Shown here piece by piece: positions 22,001 through 33,191 of a DNA stretch of 64,000 nucleotides. The notes below the pieces were generated by a model. It was not told the origin of the DNA and searched no databases. It saw only the letters and a program-made list of their open reading frames with translations. The position numbers were made by a program, and so were the translations under genes. Source of the stretch: Aporrectodea caliginosa (lineage: Eukaryota > Annelida > Clitellata > Crassiclitellata > Lumbricidae); contig JACEVL010000102.1 of the NCBI GenBank assembly GCA_020284085.1, forward strand, positions 310,001 to 374,000, written 5' to 3'. The first letter of the stretch is position 1. Every line of letters starts with the position of its first letter.

Positions 22001-22229
22001 AGATGACAATTTCTCCAAATTATAGATAAGGATCGTAAGCACAACTGTGATAACATTAGAAACTTTTTTCGTATTTTGTGTAAAATAAAGTAAACCTTAA
22101 ATTGTTTTGCTCAAAAGTAGAATAATTAAAAAGTACTGGTGAGCATTATTCAGCCTTATAAGTTTGATTAAATCATTATCACATGGTGTCAGATCGGTTT
22201 ATCAATAGCCGTCATCTAAAAAAATATGG
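22001..22229. other. no gene recognised
   Basis: AT-rich non-coding sequence between a transposon end and repeat R copy D. Confidence 0.4.
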
Positions 22230-22520
22230 CTCACTGCTGACCTATTAACTCTTTGGTGTCGGCAAATAGTTTCACTTCACCTTTGCACCGAGATGGCCTT
22301 CACCTGGATAAAATGGCTGAGATATTCCACTCTATTTGAAGTAAAGTGTTGTCAGATAAGGAAATTCACCTTTGCACCGAGTCAGTCAAGCAGAAAGCTT
22401 CTTTTACCTTGCGGTTAGGTTTATAAAATCCAAATTGGATGAGAATATTTAAAATACGAATCGAACGAACAGGAAACAGGACGCCGACAGGTAAAACACA
22501 CAGCAGTAAGATTAAATCAT
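22230..22520. repeat. dispersed repeat 'R', copy D (partial)
   Basis: It shares 'cacttcacctttgcaccgag' and 'acacacagcagtaagatta' with copies A-C and E, in the same order. It lies downstream of gene copy 1. Confidence 0.5.
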
Positions 22521-23229
22521 AGGTTGATCAATTAGTAGTTACCAACATCTCACCACAAACAAATAAACCACCTCACATTCATCAGTTAGTTACAATGCAA
22601 CCAATCAACTGCCTCCTGACTCCTGAATACTAATGCCTTTGCTCAAGGCACATAAATTCAATATCGTTAAATATTGTAACTGCGACACTACCTGCACTGT
22701 TCTTTACATCTCCGAGCGTTATTAATGAACTAATACTGTCATCAAGGTTTGAAATTAATAGGAAAAATTGCACATTGCGAACCGCATTTGTTTCTGGAAT
22801 TACCCGTTGACTTAACAAGCACATACCGTAGGAAAAGGAAGTTTTAGATTTAGACATAATTTATATTTACGCTTTCTTCTATTTTTTATTGAAAGAGAGA
22901 TCAATCTATCATTTTTCAATCATTCATTTATGTAACCATCAGAAGAGAAAACGAACAACTGAAACAATAAGGCAATGGTTTGACATGTACTGGCTACATG
23001 GAGGCCCAAATAGGGACCCCTAGCTAAACATGTAAACAAAATACAGATAGGAAAAAGAAAGACAGCCAATAGATTCTTACAGTGAAGTAAGCCTTGGGCT
23101 CAAAATCAAGCAAAATTAAAAAGAAACATAAGAATCACATTAAAATCACATTAACAAAAGAATAAACAATCTTAACTAAAATAGCATTACAGACACAATC
23201 ATCTAATTTAAGTCAGTTAATCCCATTAA
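22521..23229. other. no gene recognised
   Basis: AT-rich sequence. The small frames here lack family signatures. Confidence 0.4.
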
Positions 23230-23770
23230 CTAAGAGGTAGCGTAGCTTTTTTAAATCAAAATATGTGGTGAAGAACGATAGCTAGAGGGATATTATTCCA
23301 TATTACAGAACCAGTAGATTTAATAGAGAATAATCGAGTACTAGTGTGAGCATAGTCACGACGATAGGAATTCCAACCTCTAGTGCTGTACGAAAGGATG
23401 CTGAAAGTATGACAACGAAGCCTTTGTTCTCCATGCAGTGGTAGCAAGTTATGATCATCATAAATTCCCTGATTTGAGCGATCCTTATCTGTTCAACCCT
23501 TAATAATCCAAACTCAGGAAATATGTGCCTAGTGTGAGATCCATAAGGAACACCAGCTAAAAAACGAACAGCGCGCTTTTACAGAATAGTAAAGCAAAAG
23601 AGCCTAGATTTGTAAGTTGAGGCCCATACCATATTGCTGTAAGAAAGGCATGGGTAAATGAGTGAGTTATACAGAGTGGTACGAGTGGAAGATGGTAGCA
23701 GATAAGAAATACGATATCAATATTCTTAGCAATTTTGGAGGAGATATGTTGTATATGCTCTTTCCATGCA
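23230..23770 (-). mobile_element. LINE reverse transcriptase C-terminal remnant
   Basis: The - strand gives YNSLIYPCL-like sequence near 23640, then QKRAVRFLAGVPYGSH, and finally YSTRGWNSYRRDYAHTSTRL and SVIWNNIPLAI. This order (thumb, 'YNTR....', '..G..IWN.LP') is the normal C-terminus of jockey-like LINE proteins. There are several frameshifts and it is dead. Confidence 0.7.
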
Positions 23771-24284
23771 TGTCAGGTGTTGGTCTACATAAATGATGCT
23801 TCTTTTCGTAGGCCAGCAGTTAACAGACAATATAGATCATAGTTAATGTAGCGCACCAGTTACTTTTGCGCCAGCAAGCCGCATAACTGTACCAAGTGTA
23901 CCACTGTAGGCCTACCATACACATCTGAGAACACATACTGGAATAAAGCATAGCAGCGTCATTGTTGTACTGATAGCTCATACCGTCACCCTTACAGTAC
24001 GAAGCTAATCGCTTTCTTCATTGAGCCATTGCTTGGACCATCTTGTTCATAACAGAAGATTCTCTTAATATTGTGACAGGTATTGACGCAATGCCCACTA
24101 GAGAAAGACTATCGACGTAAGCTAAGCATAATCGTAGTGGATGCGTTCCGGCTTTGAGAAACAACGAGCTCTCTAATTCAACTCGCGTTATCAGCTGACG
24201 TGTACGATAACAGTTATTTATAGTCATTGGGCAATAATTTAATGATGTAGGCCTAATTGAAATTACGTGATTTGATTTGCATAA
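23771..24284. other. no gene recognised
   Basis: Non-coding. It contains two TAGGCCTA palindromes (23907 and 24248). Confidence 0.4.
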
Positions 24285-24417
24285 TATAAAGGGCTATAAT
24301 ATATGCACGACGTTCATCACTTTCTCAGTCATTGTTCGGTTCATCTTGGCCACAGCGGACGATTCTGTTAACTTGCGTAACTGCGGAACTACTTGTTGGC
24401 TTTCCAGGTACAGACTT
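24285..24417 (+). promoter_or_regulatory. possible TATA promoter and short first exon
   Basis: TATAAA at 24285-24290 is followed about 30 bp on by TCATCAC and TCAGTC initiator-like sequences. An ATG-poor stretch then ends at CAG|GTACAG (24417/24418), a good splice donor. It could be the 5' UTR exon of a gene further right, but nothing ties it to one. Confidence 0.25.
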
Positions 24418-25539
24418 TCAATTGAGCTTTAAATTGTTTTAAATAGTTTAAATATATAATAATGTACGATTTTAACATCTTACTTTGAATCGGTTAATAG
24501 AGAATTTACTACCAAATGATCTCATGCACAGTGACTGTCCTATGATATTTACGGAAGGCACATTGCCCAAGTACCGACTGAGTCGCAGAAATAAAAATCA
24601 TACAAAAAGCAGACGGTAGAAAAACTCGTCGTATAGGTGAAAATCACAGCCCCAAGCAGCCACCAGGCCAACACGATGGTTTCGCTGGTGGCCAATTACA
24701 TGAGTTCAATATGGGCTCATTGAACTTGAATGACAAGTGGATTTCAACAATATTTTCAATCTTTCCTCAAATTAATGTCATAAATAATTAGATACTTCCA
24801 ATAGCAACTCAATAGTAACTCATCCATATTTCGAGCTGCATTGGCCATCTGCACACATTGCAGACCAAACAAAAGGAATAAAGGATTTTCTGGTAACAAC
24901 GTCTGAAAATGTCACCAGTAGTCAGCAAAATACCAGGACCAGTAAGGAAAGAAAGAAGGGAAGGTGGTGATTTTGCGTTGTTAGCGGTACAAAGTGGACA
25001 CTAGGTCGGCAAAAAGAAACAAAGGCTAATTAGAAATGTTTCAGTACAACGATAATATTATTGTAAACAAAACTGATGGTGATTCACTCACAGCTATCTA
25101 ACTGTAAGAAAGTTATTTATAGGTTTAATACTGCCTTGCCTTCTACTTGTGCAGGCAAAATTGTAAGGTCTTACAGACACCGGTTATTGGATAACTTGTT
25201 CGAACTTGTTTCATACAAAGGGAGGCTGTTTGATATGAAATCTATTCAGGGTGTAGTCCTTCAAGGTCTAATCTATGTCCTTCGTTGGCTTGATTATAAA
25301 TAAATAACCTGCCCAATTCATCAAACTGGGATTGTTATTACACTTAATTTCAATCGCTGATGATGCGAATGTCTTGTTGTTAATAAATGTGCGGATATTT
25401 TGTTTTAATCTGTTATGGGTGAACTCGAATTAAACGCTGAGTGGTTAGGGCTAACTAGTTGTCCCTTAATTAATCTAACCGTTTATATTATTCTGTTCAC
25501 ATAAAATGTTATTTCCATTCAAAACCTTAAAACTTATAT
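24418..25539. other. no gene recognised
   Basis: A 75-codon frame at 25076-25303 has no recognisable motif. A 'ctgagtggttagggct' tRNA-box-A-like phrase at about 25438 may be a SINE scrap. Confidence 0.4.
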
Positions 25540-26030
25540 TGACAGTCAACCAACTGTACAAGTAGCTTCTTGCGGATTTCTTGGTGTTTTTATCGACAGT
25601 CATTTCGTATGGAAAGAACGTGTAAAGCGCTTTTGAAACAAAATGCTAAATGTATTGGTAATCTGAATGGCATTCAATATTTACTACCTCTACTCAATCT
25701 CTATTTTATCATCTAGCTATTCATACCTGTCTTATTGCAACATCATTGGCTTCTAAACACTGCCGTTTATATGACACCGATTCTATTATAATGTTCTCAG
25801 CACTGAAGATTCTAAAAGTAGAATCTGTAAATTGATTTAAAATTACTAAATTTGTATAGGTATGAACGAAAATTATTACCTCGACTTTTTCAAAGGTTCG
25901 ATTGTGTATGATAAGTTATTTCTAACGCACCTACTTTATACATACTCCAAGATAGTTGAGAATCCTATTTTACTAGCCCCTTTCCCAAGTTACAGGTTAA
26001 ATGTATCTTTAAAGTTCCTTTGTTAAACAT
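25540..26030 (+). mobile_element. LINE reverse transcriptase thumb remnant
   Basis: Broken frames read VASCGFLGVFIDSHFVWKE, then SYLSYCNIIG, then RYERKLLPRLFQRF. These match 'V.S.KFLGV.ID..L.WK.H', 'LTYCNIIW' and 'YLLP..F...F' of LINE proteins. There are many stops. Confidence 0.65.
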
Positions 26031-27250
26031 TGGGTAACCATGTTTTTATTGCTATCTGTCCAACACACAATATTATCTCCAATAGCAATTCTGCCTCTGA
26101 TGGAATGGTGTTGGTAAGCAATGTGCTTGGTCTTCAGTCAGTAGCCAGAATTTCCGAGGCCTGAGAAAGAAGTTTTTGTGTAGTCTCTTCTACCACACGG
26201 CTTCTGCAGTGACCATACTCAGAGCCAAATATTCTGCTTCAGTGGTTGACTTTGCAAATGCTGGTTTTGTTTTAGAGTTCCAGCTACTTGCACCACCAAT
26301 CAATATGAAAGTGTATCAGGTAGTTGACTTGATATCGGAATCATTAAACCCAGATAAATTTTCTTTGGATTTCTTATACACCAGCTTGTAGTCTGTCGGA
26401 GGTAACGAGAATTCTTTAACAGTTTAATGACGAGCTGTATTGGTTCCCAGCTGCGTTTAGTACACTCTCGTCGTTAAAGTGTATAAACCGCAGCCCAATG
26501 AGTCTGTCCTGAGCTGTTGCTAAATTTGCTAATGACCACACTGAAAAAGCAATGTCTGGTCTTCCTACTCGTGCTGCATACATAAGGCTATCTCCAGCTT
26601 CTTGAAAATGAATTTTATCATATCCTGCCATTCTTCTTGACTACTTGAAATAATTTTTTTCGTGAATAAGTCTTGATTCGGATTTAGTGCAGAGGAGACT
26701 CCATTGTACTCGCTCAATTTTAAGCAGTTATACAGTGTTTAGTAGGCTATTAAATTTCTCCTGATTGGTCTTTATAACGATCTATCTGAATACGCAATAA
26801 TGTGCATCTCCAAGGTCCTTCATCTTGAGGTGTTTCACCAGATCTGTTTTCAGTTTCTGTTTCTTTCTTCGTTGCTTGACAGAATCAAGAGATCATCAAC
26901 TTGCACAGCATTAATTATTTAACATCTCTCAATTTCTTTTGTACAGTGAATACAAGTTTTTTTTTACACCAGGTCCATTAAAAAAATGGAGAGATCGTGA
27001 TATTTAAACTCAAACTCAAACTCAAGTGTCAATATGTGATTGCACAAATAATAGTTCTTTTAGAAATTTATCCAGTCTTTTTTCCAGTTCGGCTGACTTA
27101 TTTCAGGCCATACATTGACTTCTTTAGCCTGAATAGTTTCACCATTCAGCCGATAACGAATTGGTACTTCCAGTTCAGTATACAAAAATGCCGTTGTTAC
27201 ATCCATATCGTCAATGTCTACTTGTTTAGGTCATTTTTCGCAGCCAGTGC
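26031..27250 (-). mobile_element. Ty1/copia retrotransposon relic (reverse transcriptase to RNase H)
   Basis: Read on the - strand from about 27230: MDVTTAFLYTELEVPI (reverse transcriptase start), then INAVQVDDLLILS near 26900 (the catalytic xVDD loop), then YAARVGRPDIAFSVWSLAN near 26550, and SWNSKTKPAFAKSTTEAEYL near 26240 (RNase H). The order and motifs are those of Copia Pol. Stops and frameshifts are numerous, and no LTRs were found. Confidence 0.8.
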
Positions 27251-27374
27251 CATTAGAAGACAGATATGAGTGTAACGTACAACAGGTGACTATGTTTCTT
27301 CATAGTCAATGGTTGGCCTGTGTGAACAATGAACATCCTCTAGCCATCAAACGAGCGTAAGAATGCTCAACTGT

Positions 27375-27545
27375 ACCAATCGTCCGTATGACCAATCGTC
27401 CGTATGACCAATCGTCCGTATGACCAATCGTCCTAATGACCAATCGTCCTATGACCAATCGTCCTATGACCAATCGTCCTATGACCAATCGTCTTATGAC
27501 CAATCGTCCTATGACCAATCGTCCTATGACCAATCGTCCTAGAAC
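27375..27545. repeat. 15-16 bp minisatellite
   Basis: About eleven tandem units of GACCAATCGTCCTAT, the first three with CCGTAT. Reading frames across it are repeat artefacts. Confidence 0.92.
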
Positions 27546-28155
27546 CAAACAGCCATAGATTTTATCCGGTACCCGTACACGATCGTTGTAAATTTATTTA
27601 AGGTAGAAGTTTGTGCGCAAATTTTCTAGTATGATTTTAAATGCGCTGAAGTCCAAGTGAAAGTACATAATAACAACAAGAACACTATTATTATCTTCTG
27701 GTTTAAAACGTTGACAAAGAATTCGTCAGTTCTTGAATTTCAATAACAAATAGCGAATTGGTAACATATAATATTGTAACGTGTCTATTGCGAAATAAAT
27801 TTTAGCCCTGATGTAAGAGTTTTCCCATTGTTTCAATTCCACTAATTTTGTACAAAAAGCATAAACTAAATCCAGGAATTGTTTTCAAAGACAGGGAAAA
27901 TAATTACAAATGAAAAATTACTTTAATAGTTAAAACTCATCTTTCAACCGCGTTGGACAACTTTCAACTTAGTAATTATTCTCGTAATCACTCTTCATTT
28001 CACAGCATTAGTCGAAATTAAAAATTAAGACGTGTAAAAGAAAAGAACTGGAAGATATTGGAGCCAACAAGCAATGGTCGCTTCAAGAAACCATTGTCAA
28101 TGTGTGAGTCTAAGTGAAAGCAAAGACAAAAGATGAGTTTGCTATCCAGAATGTA
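27546..28155. other. no gene recognised
   Basis: AT-rich non-coding sequence up to the MULE target duplication. Confidence 0.4.
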
Positions 28156-28164
28156 CTTCTGAAG

Positions 28165-29052
28165 GGTGACCCGACAATTGCGCGCAGGACAATTGCGCGC
28201 CGACAATTGCGCGCCGACAATTGCGCGACCCGACAATTGCGCGCAGGACAATTGCGCGCCGACAATTGCGCGCAAAAAGGGAACAATTCAAATTTTCGAA
28301 TGATTTTCCTTTGCTTTTCTAAAGCTTTTAAACTATTTAAAACCTTAAAAATTAATGTCGAAAGAGTTTCAGCTATTCAGCTACTGTTAGTGAGGCTACT
28401 ATAGAAAACTGTTCTACTGTTCAAATGGATTCCGCGTAGATAATCAATCAACGGAACTGTGCGATAGGTTGGAGTCAGCGCCATCAGGCGTCGGTTAAGT
28501 TTCATGTATTTCGACTTCGAAGCCTCTGGTTGTCGATATCCAGAACGAAACCTTTCTACCATTTGCTCGACGTGATCCTGGTCCTTGCGAAACTGATCCA
28601 CCAGCTTGTAGACAGAGGGATGGTGGCAGTCTGCTGTCAGCTGGAAAGATCGGTGCCACGCCTCGACAGAATTGTTAGTGCGTGGCAATTCGTCGTTAAC
28701 CCGGTCGTGCATGTTCCAGAGGGTTAGCTCGGCGCCTTGTGTTCTAAGGGTTGCAGTGTAAGGTTCGAAACTTCTCTTGGTAGGGTCAGTAACGGGGGGA
28801 AGGAAGGCTAATTGGTAAGCTCGGCGCCTTGAAGGATAAATATCCAGAATAACTGGAATGAAATAAAATAACCATATTCAAATTATTTATATTAGCATAT
28901 AGTTCTTTTTAGTACCTTTAATACTACACGGTGCGCGCAATTGTCGGTGCGCGCAATTGTCGGGGCTTTTTGGCCGCGCGCAATTGTTGGCGCGCAATTG
29001 TCTGCGCGCAATTGTCGGCGCGCAATTGTCCTGTCCGCAATTGTCGGGTGCC
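28165..29052 (-). mobile_element. Mutator-like element (MULE) with tandem-repeat inverted ends
   Basis: The 888-bp element is flanked by CTTCTGAAG (28156-28164) and CTTCTGATG (29053-29061), 8 of 9 matching. Its ends begin GGTGACCCGACAATTGCG and GGCACCCGACAATTGCGG. Both ends are then built of tandem CGACAATTGCGCG units (about seven on each side) in inverted orientation. The interior carries the C-terminal remnant of a MULE transposase-type protein on the - strand, which supports the superfamily call independently of the 9-bp duplication. Confidence 0.82.
28377..28712 (-). pseudogene. MULE transposase-associated C-terminal fragment
   Basis: The 111-residue frame begins MHDRVNDELPRTNNSVEAWH and continues RSFQLTADCHHPSVYKLVDQ. 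The 'N.L.RTNNS.EAWH..F......HP....L...F..DQ' block is characteristic of FLYWCH/MULE-type transposon proteins in animals. The upstream DDE region is missing. It lies entirely inside the element at 28165-29052. Direct repeats of 'agctcggcgccttg' at 28725 and 28817 may mark a small later insertion. Confidence 0.7.
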
Positions 29053-29061
29053 CTTCTGATG

Positions 29062-29460
29062 ACTATGATACAATTGATACATGTCTTTAAAAGGATGTTC
29101 TGTTCAAACGAAAACCAGTGCTTTTCGTAGTCTTTCACATTTCACTTTAGTGATACGCGTTCGGCATTGTAGATTGCTTCGCAGAATATGAATAAGTAAA
29201 TTTTAAATTTATGGTTCAGCAAATAAAAGTAGTAGTAAATGAAATCCTCTGGCCCATTACAAATGCGCTACATAAATATACGTGATTCTCCCATAACTTA
29301 GGTTATATTTTTTACGTATTGCGTAATAACCAAAGTTATTTAATAATCGTAGGCGTTTCTTCGGAAATCTCCATGTTATGGATAATCTCAAATAGCCATG
29401 CATGGGCCTAAATAAATATTAGTCAAAATCGACCCATACTGACTAATATTAAGTCAGACC
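29062..29460. other. no gene recognised
   Basis: AT-rich sequence between the MULE and a direct repeat. Confidence 0.4.
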
Positions 29461-30222
29461 CCCTCATTCACGAAGCTATATGCGCCTACAGAAATCGTAA
29501 GCATGCAAAAAAATCTAGGCCCGTCTGTTTCTTCAGCCCTCAGGCGATATTTCATCTCGGCGTGTGACAAGAATAGAACAATAGGCCTCTTATACGGCCG
29601 CCGTCAATTGAAATGTTCGTCTCTTCGTCTGTCTATCCGTACGTCTGCCTTCATTCCGTCCTTCATTCCACCCAGTCATTCTCTATTAAATGCTTTGCTA
29701 CGCCATAGCGATTTCCTAAAGTTTTCAGCGAGTCAGCATTTCCACCAGTTTCGATAAGCTCGCACGCGCTGTTGAATCATCCCCGTCAAACTCTTTATTC
29801 ACCCATTCGTTTTAAAATACTAAAGGTTGTTTATCTTATTATTAGTTGATTAAGCGAGAGTAAATTTTATCTCTATGATGTTTACATAATATCCAAGATA
29901 TTTTATTATTTATTAATTCTATAATATCTCTGAAACGAAATGCATTATATAGCAATGCATTAGGTCCGTTTAATTCTAAATAATCGTTTAACCATTTCGA
30001 ATCTACATCTTTTATTATATTATTCTGTCCCGTAGAAAAAGTTACACTTTTTTTCTGACCAGATTTAGTTTCGTTAGATATTTCAGAATCGGAGTCCGAG
30101 TCCGAGTCATATTTAAACAATCGCGTTGAATTTGCCATTTTAATATCAATCGTTATTACATTAAATCGTTTGTAACTGACCAATATTTAAGACCCTCATT
30201 CACGAAGCTATATGCGCCTACA
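29461..30222. repeat. segment bounded by identical 30-bp direct repeats
   Basis: CCCTCATTCACGAAGCTATA and the next ten bases are identical at 29461-29490 and 30193-30222. The ~20 bases before each copy are also similar ('actgactaatattaag' and 'actgaccaatatttaag'). The enclosed ~700 bp is AT-rich and holds one clean reading frame on the - strand. Confidence 0.75.
29842..30138 (-). CDS. small AT-rich ORF, unknown protein
   Basis: A 98-codon frame starts at ATG 30138: MANSTRLFKYDSDSDSDSEI. It continues with KKSVTFSTGQNNI and a hydrophobic/basic C-terminus ending HHRDKIYSRLIN. An acidic Ser-Asp repeat leads into a Lys/Asn/Ile-rich domain. It has no introns, its codon use is far more AT-rich than the Mab-21-like genes, and it lies between 30-bp direct repeats. 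I do not recognise the family. Acquired DNA of viral or transposon origin would fit, but so would a chance frame in AT-rich DNA. Confidence 0.35.
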   Translation of the reverse strand: MANSTRLFKYDSDSDSDSEISNETKSGQKKSVTFSTGQNNIIKDVDSKWLNDYLELNGPNALLYNAFRFRDIIELINNKISWILCKHHRDKIYSRLIN

Positions 30223-30236
30223 TTGTTGTTGTTGTT

Positions 30237-30280
<44 letters not shown>

Positions 30281-30343
30281 TGTTATCATAATTATGTTCC
30301 TATTAATTCATGCAATCAGTTTGAATAATGTTAAATAAACGAA

Positions 30344-30414
<71 letters not shown>
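30223..30414. repeat. (GTT)n/(GTC)n and (TTA)n microsatellites
   Basis: GTT/GTC runs occupy 30223-30285 and a long TTA run occupies about 30344-30414. Confidence 0.95.
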
Positions 30415-30416
<2 letters not shown>

Positions 30417-30454
30417 ATCAGAGTTCTTAAAATCATGGTTCTTAAATCATGGTT

Positions 30455-30745
30455 CTAGGGCCTCATCGAACCCAGGCACGCGATAGCGTTAAACCGCTGG
30501 ATTGTAACTGAAATCTTTTGGAACAGGAAGAAAGTTTCTTGAAGATCTTCCGTTGTTCTTGTCAATCGTCGGCCGAGTTCCAAGATGAAGGCCAGGCCTT
30601 CGTGGTCCACAGGCCCCATCGTTTCTATCGCGATAGGGGTAAAACAGTATCTCGTCTGAAGCTCAGCGTATTTGGATTGCTTTCTAGTCGCGGCTATTTC
30701 CGCCGCTCCTCCTGCCGCTGCTGATGTCTCTGCCAAGTACGATGG
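30455..30745 (-). pseudogene. LINE-associated C-terminal tail fragment
   Basis: The - strand reads APSYLAETSAAAGGAAEIAA, KYAELQTRYCFTPIAIETMG and LAFILELGRRLTRTTEDL, then FLFQKISVTIQRFNAIACLG. This 'KY..L.....F.P.A.ETLGP....FL.ELGRR........FLFQRLSV.IQRFN' block is a frequent C-terminus in marine-animal LINE polyproteins. Upstream it runs directly into trinucleotide repeats, so the rest is lost. Confidence 0.7.
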
Positions 30746-30750
30746 CGCGA

Positions 30751-30958
<208 letters not shown>

Positions 30959-31020
30959 TATTATAAGATTACTATTATTATTATTTTTTGCCCTGAGGTA
31001 CTTCATTCCCCCAGGATCTT

Positions 31021-31596
31021 AGATTATTATTATTATTATTATTATTATTATTTCAAATTATGAGCCACGGTCAACACTTCCGCTTCCATCTCTGCCGCGC
31101 TGGATGATTGAGGTGGTTGATACTGTCCGCGTCGCATCCTCCCCATCAGCTGCTCTATCCGCTCCTGCTTCCCTGCGCTAATATAGCCCCACTAGGCCCG
31201 GGAGGCATATAGATGCGCGATGGTAGTTGTTCTCGACACTTCCTGCACAGCGCTCTAGTTGGGACACAACGTTCGTGAATAAGCTGATGTTCGACGCTTA
31301 GCTGTGTGTAGCGCTTTAGAAATTGGGGACTTATGATTGCGATCACGATTACTAACTCAACTATGGTCAACCCAGTCGTCCACAGACTCCACACAAATAG
31401 CATCCTCTCTACTAAAAAAAGAAGTAACAGGTAATTTCAAAACCGTAAAATCGTTGACCGCTGTGCGGCTGTGCTCTCTCAAGTCAACGTCATGTAGGAC
31501 ATATGAAACTCATGTGAAAATAGTCCGATACTGTCTACAACTCTATATAATTTTGTTCTACCATGCGACTTTACTATTTGGGTGAAGATTGTCTAG
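31021..31596. other. short (TTA)n and SINE-tail-like sequence; no gene
   Basis: TTA repeats lie at 31021-31052. Around 31275-31345, 'gttcgtgaataagctgatg' and 'gcgctttagaaatt' match tails seen near 1650, 15380 and 49650. No gene is supported. Confidence 0.45.
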
Positions 31597-31815
31597 GATA
31601 CGATAGCTGAGTGGTTAGGGCACTCACCTTGTAAAGCGAGTAGTACGGGTTCGATGCTCCTCTGAGACGCTTACTATGTAGGGACCTTGAGCAAGTCCCA
31701 CACTCACAAGACAATGCTCATTATTTGACAGTGGTTGCAATGGTTCGGGTCGGGAGCGCCAGTGAAGTGACGCTTTAAAAATTTAAAATTACAATAACGA
31801 TTACAATGGCTAGAA
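31597..31815 (+). mobile_element. tRNA-derived SINE
   Basis: Box A-like TAGCTGAGTGGTTAGGGC and box B-like GGGTTCGATGCTCC lie about 35 bp apart. A unique body containing 'cgggagcgcc' follows, then an 'acgctttaaaaattt'/'acaataacgattac' tail. It is a SINE rather than a tRNA gene because the acceptor arms do not pair. Confidence 0.7.
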
Positions 31816-32139
31816 CTATTTAGTTGGTAAATTCGTAACAATTAGGAATATGGTTTAGGATGATTTTCTTCTTAATTGACTCTGTTCAGATAGGTGGGTG
31901 TACAGTTAGCAAGGTTACTAGTTTGGTCTAAACGGTTTCCCTTTTCGCTCTTCTCTGTATTTTTAATCCTCTCCACTTTCTTCAACAGCTGAGATGATTT
32001 GACGTCATGCTCCTTTAACTCGTGATTCTGATTTGCTCTTTCTGTGGGCCAGTACGCTACTATTAAGCCTTATCGTAAATTGACGCCAATCATCGTCGAT
32101 ATGACGGCGTCGTTAAATAAACTTATTTCACTCACTCAC

Positions 32140-32795
32140 GATATCAAGCGCGAGCTACCACCGTTAAGTCACCTAATTAGCACCTTAGTCCCTTATCAGT
32201 AGGCTAAGGCTACACTGTCGTTTGTGACTGCTGATATTTGTCTACCTCCTTTTAGACACTTCCATCGTATCAAGACCTTCACGCAACTAATGAGTGCGAA
32301 TGGACTAACTTTGAGGCACTGCTTAATTAGCTTGAGATTGCAAGAGCACACAGAACAAAGAGCCCTTGAAGTTGTCTCGTTGCATCAATGGCTTCAATGG
32401 CTTTGATACGAAACGACACATATCAAAGCGCGAGCTACCAAGTTACCCAATTAGCACCTTAGTCCCTTTTCATGACACTGTGTCTTAATTGCATTTTGTC
32501 TGAAATCCCTTACGTTGTCTCCGCACTTTCAAGGATTCAGGTAATTTACGTCACTATCTAATGTAATCATTTGAGAAATAAATAGCACAGTACCAGAAAT
32601 AAAATATATAAAGTTATTTGAATTTCTAAGTTATCCAAAAATGCGAAATGTTGTCTTTATGTACAGTAATCTCCGATTGACTGATAAACTGATATTACTC
32701 CATATCAAGTTTTTATATATAAAAGTAAAGTATATGCCTATATACTTTACTTTCACCGTTAAGTCACCTAATTAGCACCTTAGTCCCTTATAAGT
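32140..32795. repeat. three dispersed copies of a short repeat
   Basis: 'cacctaattagcaccttagt' recurs at about 32168 and 32763, with a variant near 32446. 'gcgcgagctacca' occurs at about 32149 and 32428. The source is unknown. Confidence 0.7.
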
Positions 32796-33183
32796 AAAAA
32801 TTGTAAGTATAATTTTAATAAAGTAGGCTAGTCTACACTCTATGGTTACAAAGTTTATTTTTAATTATGTTAGCTTATGTTAGGCTAGTCAGCATGTTTA
32901 CAATTCAAATTAGGAAAGATTTCAAATTTTTTATTTCTAAATTTCTTATTATACAAAACATATAAAAATAAAATAATTGTTGTACTTAGTTGGGTTGTTT
33001 GCTGATTAAAATTAAATTGTTTAAATATGGTTTTTACTTTTAAAATGCAGTACAAGATGTAACAAAGTGAAATTATTTTCTTGTTTCGTTTTATCCCGTT
33101 TTTCCGTTTTTAATTTTGTTGTTGTTGGAAAGACGACGTTGTTACGTTTTTTATTCAGTTTTAACCGTCTTTGCCAACTATGG
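32796..33183. other. no gene recognised
   Basis: Very AT-rich non-coding sequence. Confidence 0.4.
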
Positions 33184-33191
33184 TTCTAAAC

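Noticed and set aside
27375..29052. Possible CRISPR-like arrays at the GACCAATCGTCC and GACAATTGCGCG repeats
   Set aside because: No unique spacers of regular length. One is a minisatellite and the other forms the ends of a MULE. The context is a eukaryotic genome.
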